Below are positions 16,584 through 24,102 of a DNA stretch of 64,000 bases, in pieces. Below the pieces are notes generated by a model. It was given only the letters and a program-made list of their open reading frames with translations. It made no database searches and was not told the DNA's origin. How positions within the stretch are numbered: the first letter of the stretch is position 1; the number at the start of each line of letters is the position of its first letter. The position numbers were made by a program, and so were the translations under genes. The DNA is from an uncultured Bacteroides sp. (GTDB lineage Bacteria; Bacteroidota; Bacteroidia; Bacteroidales; Bacteroidaceae): assembly GCF_963677945.1 (NCBI RefSeq), contig NZ_OY782578.1, forward strand, positions 434,001 through 498,000, read 5' to 3'.

Positions 16584-17249
16584 ATGAAAAGAATTACTTT
16601 ATTACTGGCATGTTTATTATTTGTTGTCTCACAAATCTTTGCTCAAACCACTGCTGAGCAACAACCTGCCGAAACAAAACAAAAGAGTTTCGATGTAAAC
16701 TATGAACGCCAAACTTTACAAATTGGGTGTTGTAAAGAAACAAAACAAAAAAGTTATGATGTAAACCAGGCATTTGAAGTTGAGAGTTTGTTCCCGATGT
16801 TTATAACTGGAGGATTTCATGTTGGAGTTGGTTACCGCTATAAAAAATTTCGTGTGAGAGCTAGTGTTATAAACGGAGGAAGTTACAACGCCGAAACTGC
16901 CGGAATAAATAATTCATCGTCAGAATTTAAAAGATACTACAAAACTTCTCCAGGTTTATTTTTAGGATACAATGTGTGGAAGAATCTCGAAATTTACACA
17001 TACGCCGAACTGCATACTTTCGAAATTGAACAAAAAAGTACTGGCCTGAAGCAGGATCTTCATAGTACCGATTTAGGAGCAGGTATAGGATACCAGTTCT
17101 TTATCGGTCATTATTTATATATTCAGCCAGCAATGCATGTTTATCTTAGAGGTGACAAGCAGCTTGATTTCAGCGGAACAAAATACAACATTCCTAATGT
17201 AGACTTATCTCCTGTGGTTAGAATTGGAGCCAGACTTTGGAAAAAATAA
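16584..17249 (+). CDS. Outer-membrane beta-barrel protein with duplicated N-terminal motif
   Basis: 221 residues from the ATG at 16584, whose signal peptide ends near 'QIFAQ' (residue 21). The mature N-terminus contains a 22-residue duplication: 'ETKQKSFDVN' then 'ETKQKSYDVN', separated by 'YERQTLQIGCCK' with a Cys pair. The remainder (from about 75) shows alternating strands such as 'FHVGVGYRYKKFRVRASVI' and ends 'SPVVRIGARLWKK', typical of a small eight-stranded barrel. Function unknown. A strong terminator follows. Confidence 0.75.
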   Translation: MKRITLLLACLLFVVSQIFAQTTAEQQPAETKQKSFDVNYERQTLQIGCCKETKQKSYDVNQAFEVESLFPMFITGGFHVGVGYRYKKFRVRASVINGGSYNAETAGINNSSSEFKRYYKTSPGLFLGYNVWKNLEIYTYAELHTFEIEQKSTGLKQDLHSTDLGAGIGYQFFIGHYLYIQPAMHVYLRGDKQLDFSGTKYNIPNVDLSPVVRIGARLWKK

Positions 17250-17273
17250 TTTTTTAATTGAATAAAATATCGA

Positions 17274-17309
17274 GTAGGAAGAAAGCGAAGATGTTTTCTT
17301 CCTACTTTA
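17274..17309 (+). terminator. Terminator after the beta-barrel gene
   Basis: GTAGGAAGAAA (17274-17284) pairs with TTTCTTCCTAC (17295-17305), followed by TTTAGTTTT. Confidence 0.75.
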
Positions 17310-17626
17310 GTTTTCGGGCCTCTCACACCAATACGCATTAGACTAGTTAAGTAGATCTCCATTTTCCATATATGCATCCGAATCCAACCGTTGACGTAAC
17401 CTACTCTTATATACATTTCAACACTCAAAAGAGATATTACAAGAGCAGAACTATTTCATAAGTATTATTTAAGCATTATTTATAAAATTCAATATCTTTA
17501 CTATTTTTGATATACACATTTTTTAGAGACATATTCTGATAGGACATCCAGATAATAAATACGATAACATTTGTTTTACATGTTTTTTCTGCTGCATTTA
17601 TTTTGAATATAAATAGTTAAATACTA
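17310..17626. other. Non-coding stretch with an unexplained conserved-looking block
   Basis: No gene is supported. On the minus strand, 17420-17316 translates to a run including 'VGYVNGWIRMHIWK' and 'LTSLMRIGVRG', and the DNA ends in GGTGTGAGAGGCCC. Both remind me of sequence near group II intron elements in Bacteroides, but no domain V hairpin or maturase is present. I regard it as a possible relic only. Confidence 0.2.
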
Positions 17627-17657
17627 TTGCATGAATAATTTGAATATTCTATATTTG
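17627..17657 (+). promoter_or_regulatory. Promoter of the phosphate-transport operon
   Basis: TTG at 17627-17629 and TATATTTG at 17650-17657 with a 20-base spacer, 24 bases before the DUF47 start codon. Confidence 0.7.
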
Positions 17658-17681
17658 CACTCGAAATAATATAGACTACCA

Positions 17682-18344
17682 ATGAAAATTAATACTTTAT
17701 TGAGCATGTTTGCTCCAAAAGATGTTAAGTTTTTCCCCATGTTGGAAGAAACAGCTAGTGTCCTCTCCCAGTCTTCAACCTATCTTCAGGAACTTTTTTC
17801 TTGCGAAAATGCAGAGCACAGAAATGAACTGTGTAAACTTATTAAAGCTGAAGAAGTTAAAGGTGACAAAGTTACCGGGAGCATTATCCATGAATTAAAC
17901 AACACATTCATTACTCCTTTTGACAGGGAAGATGTTCATGCCCTTGCCGACGTTATGGATGATGTTATTGACACAATTAACCGTTGTGCTCAGAAAGTAC
18001 TACTTTATCAACCAAAAAGTTTCCCTCAACATACTATTACTTTGGTTGAAATTATCAAAAAAGGTAGCAACGAAATTCTGAATGCTGCTAATGAATTATC
18101 AAACATTAAAAAGACAGATCTTCGTCTTCGCGCACACTGCAAAGAAATTAAAAGATTAGAAGAAGAAGCAGACGTTGTCTATGAAGAAGCTATTATGAGC
18201 CTTTTCAAGGGAGCTACAAATGACAATTATAGCGCTGTAGAACTTATAAAACTAAAAGAGATAATTCAGGAACTTGAAAAAGCTGTAAATAAGATCAATA
18301 GTACAGGAAAAGTTATCACTACTATTCTTGTAAAATACGCCTGA
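17682..18344 (+). CDS. DUF47 family protein (PhoU-like, phosphate transport accessory)
   Basis: 220 residues, all-helical, with the PhoU/DUF47 signature 'EEVKGDKVTGSIIHELNNTFITPFDREDVHALAD' region around 53-90 and further 'EEEADVVYEEAI' acid-rich helices. DUF47 proteins are encoded next to PiT transporters and are thought to modulate them, as PhoU does Pst. That is the case here: the PiT gene starts 15 bases downstream and is surely co-transcribed. The 'D...E' helix clusters could coordinate metal as in PhoU. Confidence 0.9.
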   Translation: MKINTLLSMFAPKDVKFFPMLEETASVLSQSSTYLQELFSCENAEHRNELCKLIKAEEVKGDKVTGSIIHELNNTFITPFDREDVHALADVMDDVIDTINRCAQKVLLYQPKSFPQHTITLVEIIKKGSNEILNAANELSNIKKTDLRLRAHCKEIKRLEEEADVVYEEAIMSLFKGATNDNYSAVELIKLKEIIQELEKAVNKINSTGKVITTILVKYA

Positions 18345-18359
18345 TAAAAAACAATTCAT

Positions 18360-19364
18360 ATGACATTACTTATTATTGTTATTGCATTAGGACTAATTTT
18401 TGACTTTATCAATGGTTTTCATGATGCAGCCAATTCTATTGCAACAATAGTTACCACCAGAGTTTTAACTCCTGTTCAGGCAGTTATATGGGCAGCAGTT
18501 TTTAATTTTATCGCATTTTTTGTTGCCAGATATCTTATCGGCGAATTTGGTATTGCCAATACAGTTGCAAAAACTGTGTTAGAAGAATATATAACTCTGC
18601 CTATTATCCTTTCAGGACTTATAGCTGCTATTTCATGGAATCTGCTAACATGGTGGTTAGGTATTCCTTCTTCCTCTTCCCACACCTTGATCGGAGGATT
18701 TGCAGGTGCTGCTATCAGTGGAGCTGGATTTCAAGCCATTCACACAGCTACTATCGTAAAAATTGCTTCATTTATTGTGCTGGCTCCTGTTATTGGTATG
18801 GTTATCTCTTCAGTTTTTACCATATTGGTTTTATGGATATTTAAAAACGTGAATGCCCGTACAGCCGAAAACTCATTCAGAAAATTGCAGTTGTTTTCTT
18901 CCGGCTTATTTAGTTTGGGACATGGCATGAACGATTCTCAGAAAGTTATGGGTATCATTGCTACAGCTATGATTGCATACTATCAAAAAGGATCTGTAGA
19001 TACAATGCCTGACTGGATTCCATTATCTTGCTTCGCCGCAATCGGTTTAGGAACAATGGTTGGAGGATGGCGCATTGTAAAAACAATGGGAAGCAAAATC
19101 ACTAAAGTTACTGCTTTAGAAGGTGTTTGTGCTGAAACTGCAGGTGCTATGACTTTGTTTATTACTGAAATCCTAAAAATTCCAGTAAGTACAACACATA
19201 CCATCACAGGTTCTATCATGGGTGTAGGAGCTGTTAAAAGATTATCTGCGGTGCGTTGGGGAGTTACCATAAACCTTTTATGGGCATGGGTTCTGACAAT
19301 TCCTGTTAGTGCAGTTCTAGGTGGAATCATTTACTTAATTGTAAGTCTTTTCGGATTAAAATAA
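18360..19364 (+). CDS. Inorganic phosphate transporter, PiT family
   Basis: 334 residues, polytopic membrane protein with the duplicated PiT signature. The N-terminal copy is 'FDFINGFHDAANSIATIVTTRVL' (about 10-33); the C-terminal copy is 'GHGMNDSQKVMGI' (about 182-194). 'WWLGIPSSSSHTLIGG' and 'IPVSTTHTITGSIMG' are the paired SSSHT/STTHT motifs. PiT carriers take up phosphate (as metal-phosphate) with H+ or Na+. Second gene of the unit beginning at 17682, and 14 bases before the S1-domain gene. Confidence 0.93.
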   Translation: MTLLIIVIALGLIFDFINGFHDAANSIATIVTTRVLTPVQAVIWAAVFNFIAFFVARYLIGEFGIANTVAKTVLEEYITLPIILSGLIAAISWNLLTWWLGIPSSSSHTLIGGFAGAAISGAGFQAIHTATIVKIASFIVLAPVIGMVISSVFTILVLWIFKNVNARTAENSFRKLQLFSSGLFSLGHGMNDSQKVMGIIATAMIAYYQKGSVDTMPDWIPLSCFAAIGLGTMVGGWRIVKTMGSKITKVTALEGVCAETAGAMTLFITEILKIPVSTTHTITGSIMGVGAVKRLSAVRWGVTINLLWAWVLTIPVSAVLGGIIYLIVSLFGLK

Positions 19365-19378
19365 CAAATTCCACATAA

Positions 19379-20218
19379 ATGAGTATAGAACTTGGGAAAT
19401 TTAACGTACTTGAGGTCGTAAAAACAGTCGATTTTGGTGTTTACCTCGATGGTGAAGAAGAAGGAGAAATCTTACTTCCTACCCGTTACGTACCGGAAGA
19501 GTGTAATATTGGCGATTTCCTGAATGTCTTTCTTTATTTGGATAATGAAGAACGACTAATAGCTACCACCTTAACTCCTTTGGTTCAGGTAGGAGAATTT
19601 GCTTGTCTGGAAGTATCCTGGGTAAACGAATTCGGGGCTTTCCTTAACTGGGGATTAATGAAGGATCTTTTTGTTCCTTTCCGGGAGCAGAAAATGAAAA
19701 TGCTGGTAGGCAAAAAATATGTAATTCATGCACATATTGACGAAGATAGTTATCGGATTGTTGGATCTGCAAAAGTCGATAGATATCTATCGAAAGAACT
19801 CCCTGATTATCAACCAAATGATGAAGTCTCCATTCTTATCTGGCAAAAAACGGATCTTGGCTTTAAGGCCATTGTCGAGAATGAGTTCAGTGGTTTACTA
19901 TATGACAGCGAGATTTTCCAGCATTTACAAACCGGAATGCAACTTAAAGCTTTCGTAAAGCAAGTGAGGGAAGATGGAAAAATAGATCTTATGCTTCAGA
20001 AACCAGGATTTGAAAAGATTGATGATTTCTCTGATAAATTATTATCTTATATAAAGGAAAATGGTGGAAGTATTCAGCTGAATGACAAGAGTCCTGCTGA
20101 AGATATATACGATACTTTTGAAGTGAGCAAAAAGACATTTAAAAAGGCTGTTGGAGATCTGTACAAAAAGAGATTAATTGTCATTGAAGCCAACGGAATC
20201 CGCTTAGCTAAAGACTAA
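19379..20218 (+). CDS. S1 RNA-binding domain protein (CvfB/YitL family)
   Basis: 279 residues, the standard size for CvfB-like proteins: several S1/OB-type repeats (about 5-60, 70-130, 150-210) followed by a C-terminal winged helix ('DTFEVSKKTFKKAVGDLYKKRLI', about 243-265). Recognisable stretches are 'VDFGVYLDGEEEGEILLP' and 'SGLLYDSEIFQHLQTG'. In firmicutes CvfB binds RNA and affects virulence gene expression; in Bacteroidetes the role is untested. It begins 14 bases after the PiT gene, so it probably shares its transcript. Confidence 0.88.
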   Translation: MSIELGKFNVLEVVKTVDFGVYLDGEEEGEILLPTRYVPEECNIGDFLNVFLYLDNEERLIATTLTPLVQVGEFACLEVSWVNEFGAFLNWGLMKDLFVPFREQKMKMLVGKKYVIHAHIDEDSYRIVGSAKVDRYLSKELPDYQPNDEVSILIWQKTDLGFKAIVENEFSGLLYDSEIFQHLQTGMQLKAFVKQVREDGKIDLMLQKPGFEKIDDFSDKLLSYIKENGGSIQLNDKSPAEDIYDTFEVSKKTFKKAVGDLYKKRLIVIEANGIRLAKD

Positions 20219-20262
20219 AAAAATAAATAGGGAAATCCCTAAATACATATCGGGAATATCAT

Positions 20263-20292
20263 TAGGGCGAGGAGTTTCCTCGCCCTATTTTT
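20263..20292 (+). terminator. Terminator of the DUF47-PiT-S1 operon
   Basis: GGGCGAGGA (20265-20273) and TCCTCGCCC form a stable hairpin with a short loop, followed by TATTTTTG. Confidence 0.9.
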
Positions 20293-20325
20293 GTTGCATT
20301 AAAAGAACCATAAAACTGTTGAGTT

Positions 20326-21735
20326 ATGAAAAAGATTATATTTACCTTAATTGCCATCGGTATGGTTTCCATGAGTACCATGAGCATGGCTGCTATGAGT
20401 TTGAATAAGGTTCGACAAGAGACTCGCTTCCTGACAGATAAAATGGCTTATGAGCTGGATCTTTCAACGGATCAATACAATGATACTTATGAAATCAATT
20501 ATGATTTCATCTATAACGTACGTTATATCATGGATGATGTAATCTTTGGATATGACTGGGCTTTGGACAAATATTATGAATATCTTGATATTCGTAATGA
20601 TGACCTTCGCTGGGTCCTTGAAGACTGGCAATACGAACAATTCCTTAATACAGAATATTTCTACAGTCCAATTATCTCTGAAGGGAATTCATGGAGACTT
20701 AGTATATATCTGACATATACTAATCCGTATTTATTCTACTTCGGAAAACCTTATCACTACTGGGACTACAGTGGCAGCCACTTCCGCAACCACTTTAACA
20801 ATCACAGTTTCTACTCAGGCAGATATCACCACAATGTTTATAGAGGCGATTTCCGGGTTAAAGAAAGAAATGTATTCATAAACAATCGTCGTTCTGATTT
20901 TGGCAGAGATGATTCCAGAAACAGATCATCAGAAGACAGAAGTAGAAAATCTTCATCAAGAACATTTAATGACGATCTTTACAATACCGATCGCAGCTCT
21001 GGTTCATCAAGAAGCAGGACTCCATCAGGTGATATAAGACCTTCTGGCAGAGGTAACAATAGAGTGATTGAAATCCCTTCTTCTGACAGAAATAAAGATA
21101 ACTCCGGCAGCGGTGTAAACAGAAGCAGAGATAATAATACTAACAGAGACAGAAATACTGTAAGACCTCCTAGAAACGAAGGCTATAATCCAGGTAGCAG
21201 TTCATCTGAATCCAGCCGAAGTTCATACGGTTCTTCTGACAGAAGCAATAATAGTAGCCGGGAATCAGGCAACAATAACAGTAGTAACGAGGTTCGTTCA
21301 TCAGGTAATAGTGACAGAAGTTCATCTTATAGCCGTTCTTCTTCAAGCAATTCAGATAGAAGTTCATCCTACAGCCAACCAACTATTACTCCTTCTGAAA
21401 GAAGTAGCAGTGTTTCTAGAGGTTCTGTAACACGTTCTTCTAATAACTCAGACAGAAGTTCATCCTACAGTCAACCAACTATTACTCCTTCTGAAAGAAG
21501 CAGCAGTGTTTCCAGAGGTTCTGTAACACGTTCTTCTGATAACTCAGACAGAAGTTCATCCTACAGCCGACCAACTATCACTCCTTCTGAAAGAAGCAGT
21601 AGCGTTTCCAGAGGTTCCAGCAGTAGTAGTAGTAGTAGTGTCAGTGTAAGAAGTTCTTCCCCAGAAAGAAGTTCTGGTAGTAACAGTGAAAGCCGTTCAT
21701 CTGGTTCCTCCAGAAGCACCGGCAGAACAAGATAA
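20326..21735 (+). CDS. Secreted Ser/Arg-rich repeat protein
   Basis: 469 residues. The signal peptide is about 1-22 ('LIAIGMVSMSTMSMA'). Residues 25-150 form a compact, aromatic- and acid-rich domain ('FLTDKMAYELDLSTDQYNDTY', 'DVIFGYDWALDKYYEYLD'). From about 190 to the end the protein is low-complexity Ser/Arg/Asn, with three tandem copies (the last partial) of a 32-residue block containing 'SYSQPTITPSERSSSVSRGS'. The corresponding DNA repeats every 96 bases from 21361. The basic tail suggests binding to polyanions or wall/surface, but function is unknown. Single gene with its own terminator. Confidence 0.8.
   Translation: MKKIIFTLIAIGMVSMSTMSMAAMSLNKVRQETRFLTDKMAYELDLSTDQYNDTYEINYDFIYNVRYIMDDVIFGYDWALDKYYEYLDIRNDDLRWVLEDWQYEQFLNTEYFYSPIISEGNSWRLSIYLTYTNPYLFYFGKPYHYWDYSGSHFRNHFNNHSFYSGRYHHNVYRGDFRVKERNVFINNRRSDFGRDDSRNRSSEDRSRKSSSRTFNDDLYNTDRSSGSSRSRTPSGDIRPSGRGNNRVIEIPSSDRNKDNSGSGVNRSRDNNTNRDRNTVRPPRNEGYNPGSSSSESSRSSYGSSDRSNNSSRESGNNNSSNEVRSSGNSDRSSSYSRSSSSNSDRSSSYSQPTITPSERSSSVSRGSVTRSSNNSDRSSSYSQPTITPSERSSSVSRGSVTRSSDNSDRSSSYSRPTITPSERSSSVSRGSSSSSSSSVSVRSSSPERSSGSNSESRSSGSSRSTGRTR
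21352..21615 (+). repeat. In-frame 96-base tandem repeat in the Ser/Arg-rich gene
   Basis: AGAAGTTCATCCTACAG recurs at intervals of exactly 96 bases (AGTTCATCCT at 21361, 21457 and 21553), with few synonymous or near-synonymous differences between copies. The third copy is interrupted after about 70 bases by a Ser-coding AGT run. Recent expansion or contraction is likely. Confidence 0.9.
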
Positions 21736-21773
21736 TAGTTTCAATATATAGTTTAACTAAACAATTTCTTCAT

Positions 21774-21805
21774 AAAAGGCAGTCACTGAGAAGTGGTTGC
21801 CTTTT
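21774..21805 (+). terminator. Terminator after the Ser/Arg-rich gene
   Basis: AAAAGGCA (21774-21781) pairs with TGCCTTTT (21798-21805), with an inner CACT/AGTG pairing. It may also serve the convergent GT51 gene. Confidence 0.65.
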
Positions 21806-21867
21806 ATTCGTTATTAGTTTCCTTGGGCAGGACAGAACAGAATCTTATGGTTCTATTTGGGTTGCTT

Positions 21868-23814
21868 TTATTCGTTATTCACTTCTTCGGGGGGTAGAAT
21901 CACCGTAACAGAATCTACAGGTGCAGGAAAGTTATTAACTGATGCACCGGTGAGTTTAACCACAGGGAGTATTTTGGCAGCTTCTTCCTCTGTAATCAGT
22001 CCTTTTCGGCTCAAACGATTGGCTATTAGTCGGAAATAACTTCCCAGCCAAGGTTTAAGCTGCATATTCTCATCAAAAGAACTGCGGAAATGCTTCGGCT
22101 TCGGTATAATGGATGCCATAAAAATAGCCTCTTCGGGAGTCAGTTGTGACGGTTCCTTATCAAAATAGAAGTGAGATGCCTCACGCGCTCCATAAATAAG
22201 CGGTCCCCACTCTGCTATATTGAGGTAAACTTCATACATACGGTGCTTTGAGGTTATGCCTTTATTTTCAATAAGCCACACAATCATTGCCTCTTCAAGC
22301 TTTCTAAGAAGGTTTTTATTCCTGTTCAGAAAAACATTCTTAACCAATTGCATGGAAATGGTACTTCCACCGCGGGCAAACTTCTTACGTTTTAGATCGT
22401 AAATAAGTGCTTTTCTCATTGCATCCAAGCGAAATCCCCGATGAGCGAAGAAGGATCCGTCTTCAGATTGCATAACGGCCGTTTGAAGTAGCGGTGAAAT
22501 ACTATCGAGCGGACAGAATCCCGGATTCTCGGGACCAACTATGAAAGTACGAACAGGTACTCCGTTTTCGTAAGCGGTATAGAGAAAAGAGCCGTTCATT
22601 TTGGCCAGGTTTTCTTTTCCGTAACCAAGTATACTAAAGCCGTGACTTTTTAGATCTGATTCCAGTTTCAGTGCATTCAGATTATTGAAATCAATATCCA
22701 GTAAGAAGTGGTAAGAGAGTTTTCCGCTTGTTCTTATTCCTTCCACACTACTGAACAATCCTTTGGGTAAAGAAGAGAATAGATCGTCGGCATCAAACGG
22801 AGGTTTATCTACAGCCATTGTTATATGCCATTTTTCTTTCTTCTGAACCTTTATATAGGGATGGAATTGTAGTTTGTTAAACTGGATAACTGTTGCACTA
22901 TCTAACTCAAAAAAATCTTTTCCGACATTGATTTTATAATTGAAACTTCCTCTATCCAAATTTACTACCTCAGGAGAAAGAGCTGCATGATAAAGTTGCA
23001 ATCCACAGACTTCGGCTTTACCAGATAAAGCAATCTCGCCTCCTCTAAGTTCTGTTTCCGTTAACCGATAGGCCAATGTATCAAATGCCACTTCGGCACC
23101 GTAATATTTATTCAGATAAGGAAGTAACACTTTTCCTCTTTTCTTTGAATAAAGCTCGGCCTCAACGGTTTTTTCATTATTATTGAGGCGTCCTCTACTC
23201 ATCCAGTGATGTTCGGCATTATCTGCTTTAACTATAATCTCGGTTACAAAACGATTGTCTGATATATGAAGCATAGGAATCTGCACTTCTGTATAGTCGC
23301 TATCACGCCGATAACTCATAACCAAATCCCTCATATCACCATTTTCGGGCAACATACCGAAAGACATATCTAAGATATCAGAAACTTTACGAGCATAATC
23401 TCTTTTATCTTCCTTCGTTTCATTCTTTTTATCTTTCTTAAAAAGAAAATCGTAATTGGAGATAGAGTCTTTCTTTATAAAGCTAATGTGAAGTTCGTCT
23501 GTTATAACTCTTTTTACCTCAGCATTTAAAGTAAGCATTTTCCAAAGACTAAGGTCTATCTTTGCCGAATGGAGTGTTAAGAGTGTATCTCTTTCATTAG
23601 GAACCACAGAGAACTTTTCGATCTCTATTTCACTGATTCCGGGCATGTGAAGGCGGGCGTAACTGATGTTTAGTCCGTATTTCTTTTCTAATTTGTCAAA
23701 TTTCCCTTTTGCATAGTAATTCAAAAGAGCGTCTCTACCGATGTATACAGCTATCAGTGCCACAACAATCAAGGCTAGTGCAGACAGAATCACTATTTTT
23801 GTTTTATGTCCCAT
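21868..23814 (-). CDS. Peptidoglycan glycosyltransferase (GT51) with long AsmA-like N-terminal region
   Basis: 648 residues. A single membrane anchor lies at about 5-27. A region of about 400 residues of beta-rich, AsmA-like appearance follows. The C-terminal GT51 domain (about 440-630) has the catalytic Glu in 'QSEDGSFFAHRGF', 'RGGSTISMQLVKNVFL', 'RKLEEAMIVWLIE' and 'VYLNIAEWG'. It polymerises lipid II glycan strands at the inner membrane. There is no transpeptidase domain, so it is monofunctional like MtgA but more than twice MtgA's length. The role of the N-terminal part is unknown. Confidence 0.85.
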   Translation of the reverse strand: MGHKTKIVILSALALIVVALIAVYIGRDALLNYYAKGKFDKLEKKYGLNISYARLHMPGISEIEIEKFSVVPNERDTLLTLHSAKIDLSLWKMLTLNAEVKRVITDELHISFIKKDSISNYDFLFKKDKKNETKEDKRDYARKVSDILDMSFGMLPENGDMRDLVMSYRRDSDYTEVQIPMLHISDNRFVTEIIVKADNAEHHWMSRGRLNNNEKTVEAELYSKKRGKVLLPYLNKYYGAEVAFDTLAYRLTETELRGGEIALSGKAEVCGLQLYHAALSPEVVNLDRGSFNYKINVGKDFFELDSATVIQFNKLQFHPYIKVQKKEKWHITMAVDKPPFDADDLFSSLPKGLFSSVEGIRTSGKLSYHFLLDIDFNNLNALKLESDLKSHGFSILGYGKENLAKMNGSFLYTAYENGVPVRTFIVGPENPGFCPLDSISPLLQTAVMQSEDGSFFAHRGFRLDAMRKALIYDLKRKKFARGGSTISMQLVKNVFLNRNKNLLRKLEEAMIVWLIENKGITSKHRMYEVYLNIAEWGPLIYGAREASHFYFDKEPSQLTPEEAIFMASIIPKPKHFRSSFDENMQLKPWLGSYFRLIANRLSRKGLITEEEAAKILPVVKLTGASVNNFPAPVDSVTVILPPEEVNNE

Positions 23815-24002
23815 ACTAAATACAATTCATTTGTATAGTTTGCTTTTGCGGTGCAAAAGTAGATATTTCTATTGTAACTTGTTCATTTTTTTAAAAGAAA
23901 TAGAGAATCAGTTAAATGATAAACCGGAGTTAAATCAAAAGATGCTGAGAGTTTAGCAAATAGCAGGTGGGACTTTTTAAAAACTGACTACCTATTATAT
24001 AA

Positions 24003-24042
24003 AAAAGTCTACACCTTTAATGTGTAAAGAGTAGGCCTTTAT
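24003..24042 (-). terminator. Possible terminator after the nuclease gene
   Basis: On the minus strand a hairpin with TACAC/GTGTA and outer CTAC/GTAG pairings is followed by a T6 run (24008-24003). The stem is imperfect. Confidence 0.4.
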
Positions 24043-24102
24043 ATATTTTAGTGTAGTCCTTTCTATAAACATATAACGGGAAATTACCTTAACAAAGGCG
24101 GG

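Noticed and set aside
17141..17428. 95-codon minus-strand frame overlapping the beta-barrel gene end
   Set aside because: It crosses a strong terminator and the end of a real gene. Only its downstream portion looks like anything, and that is reported as a possible relic.
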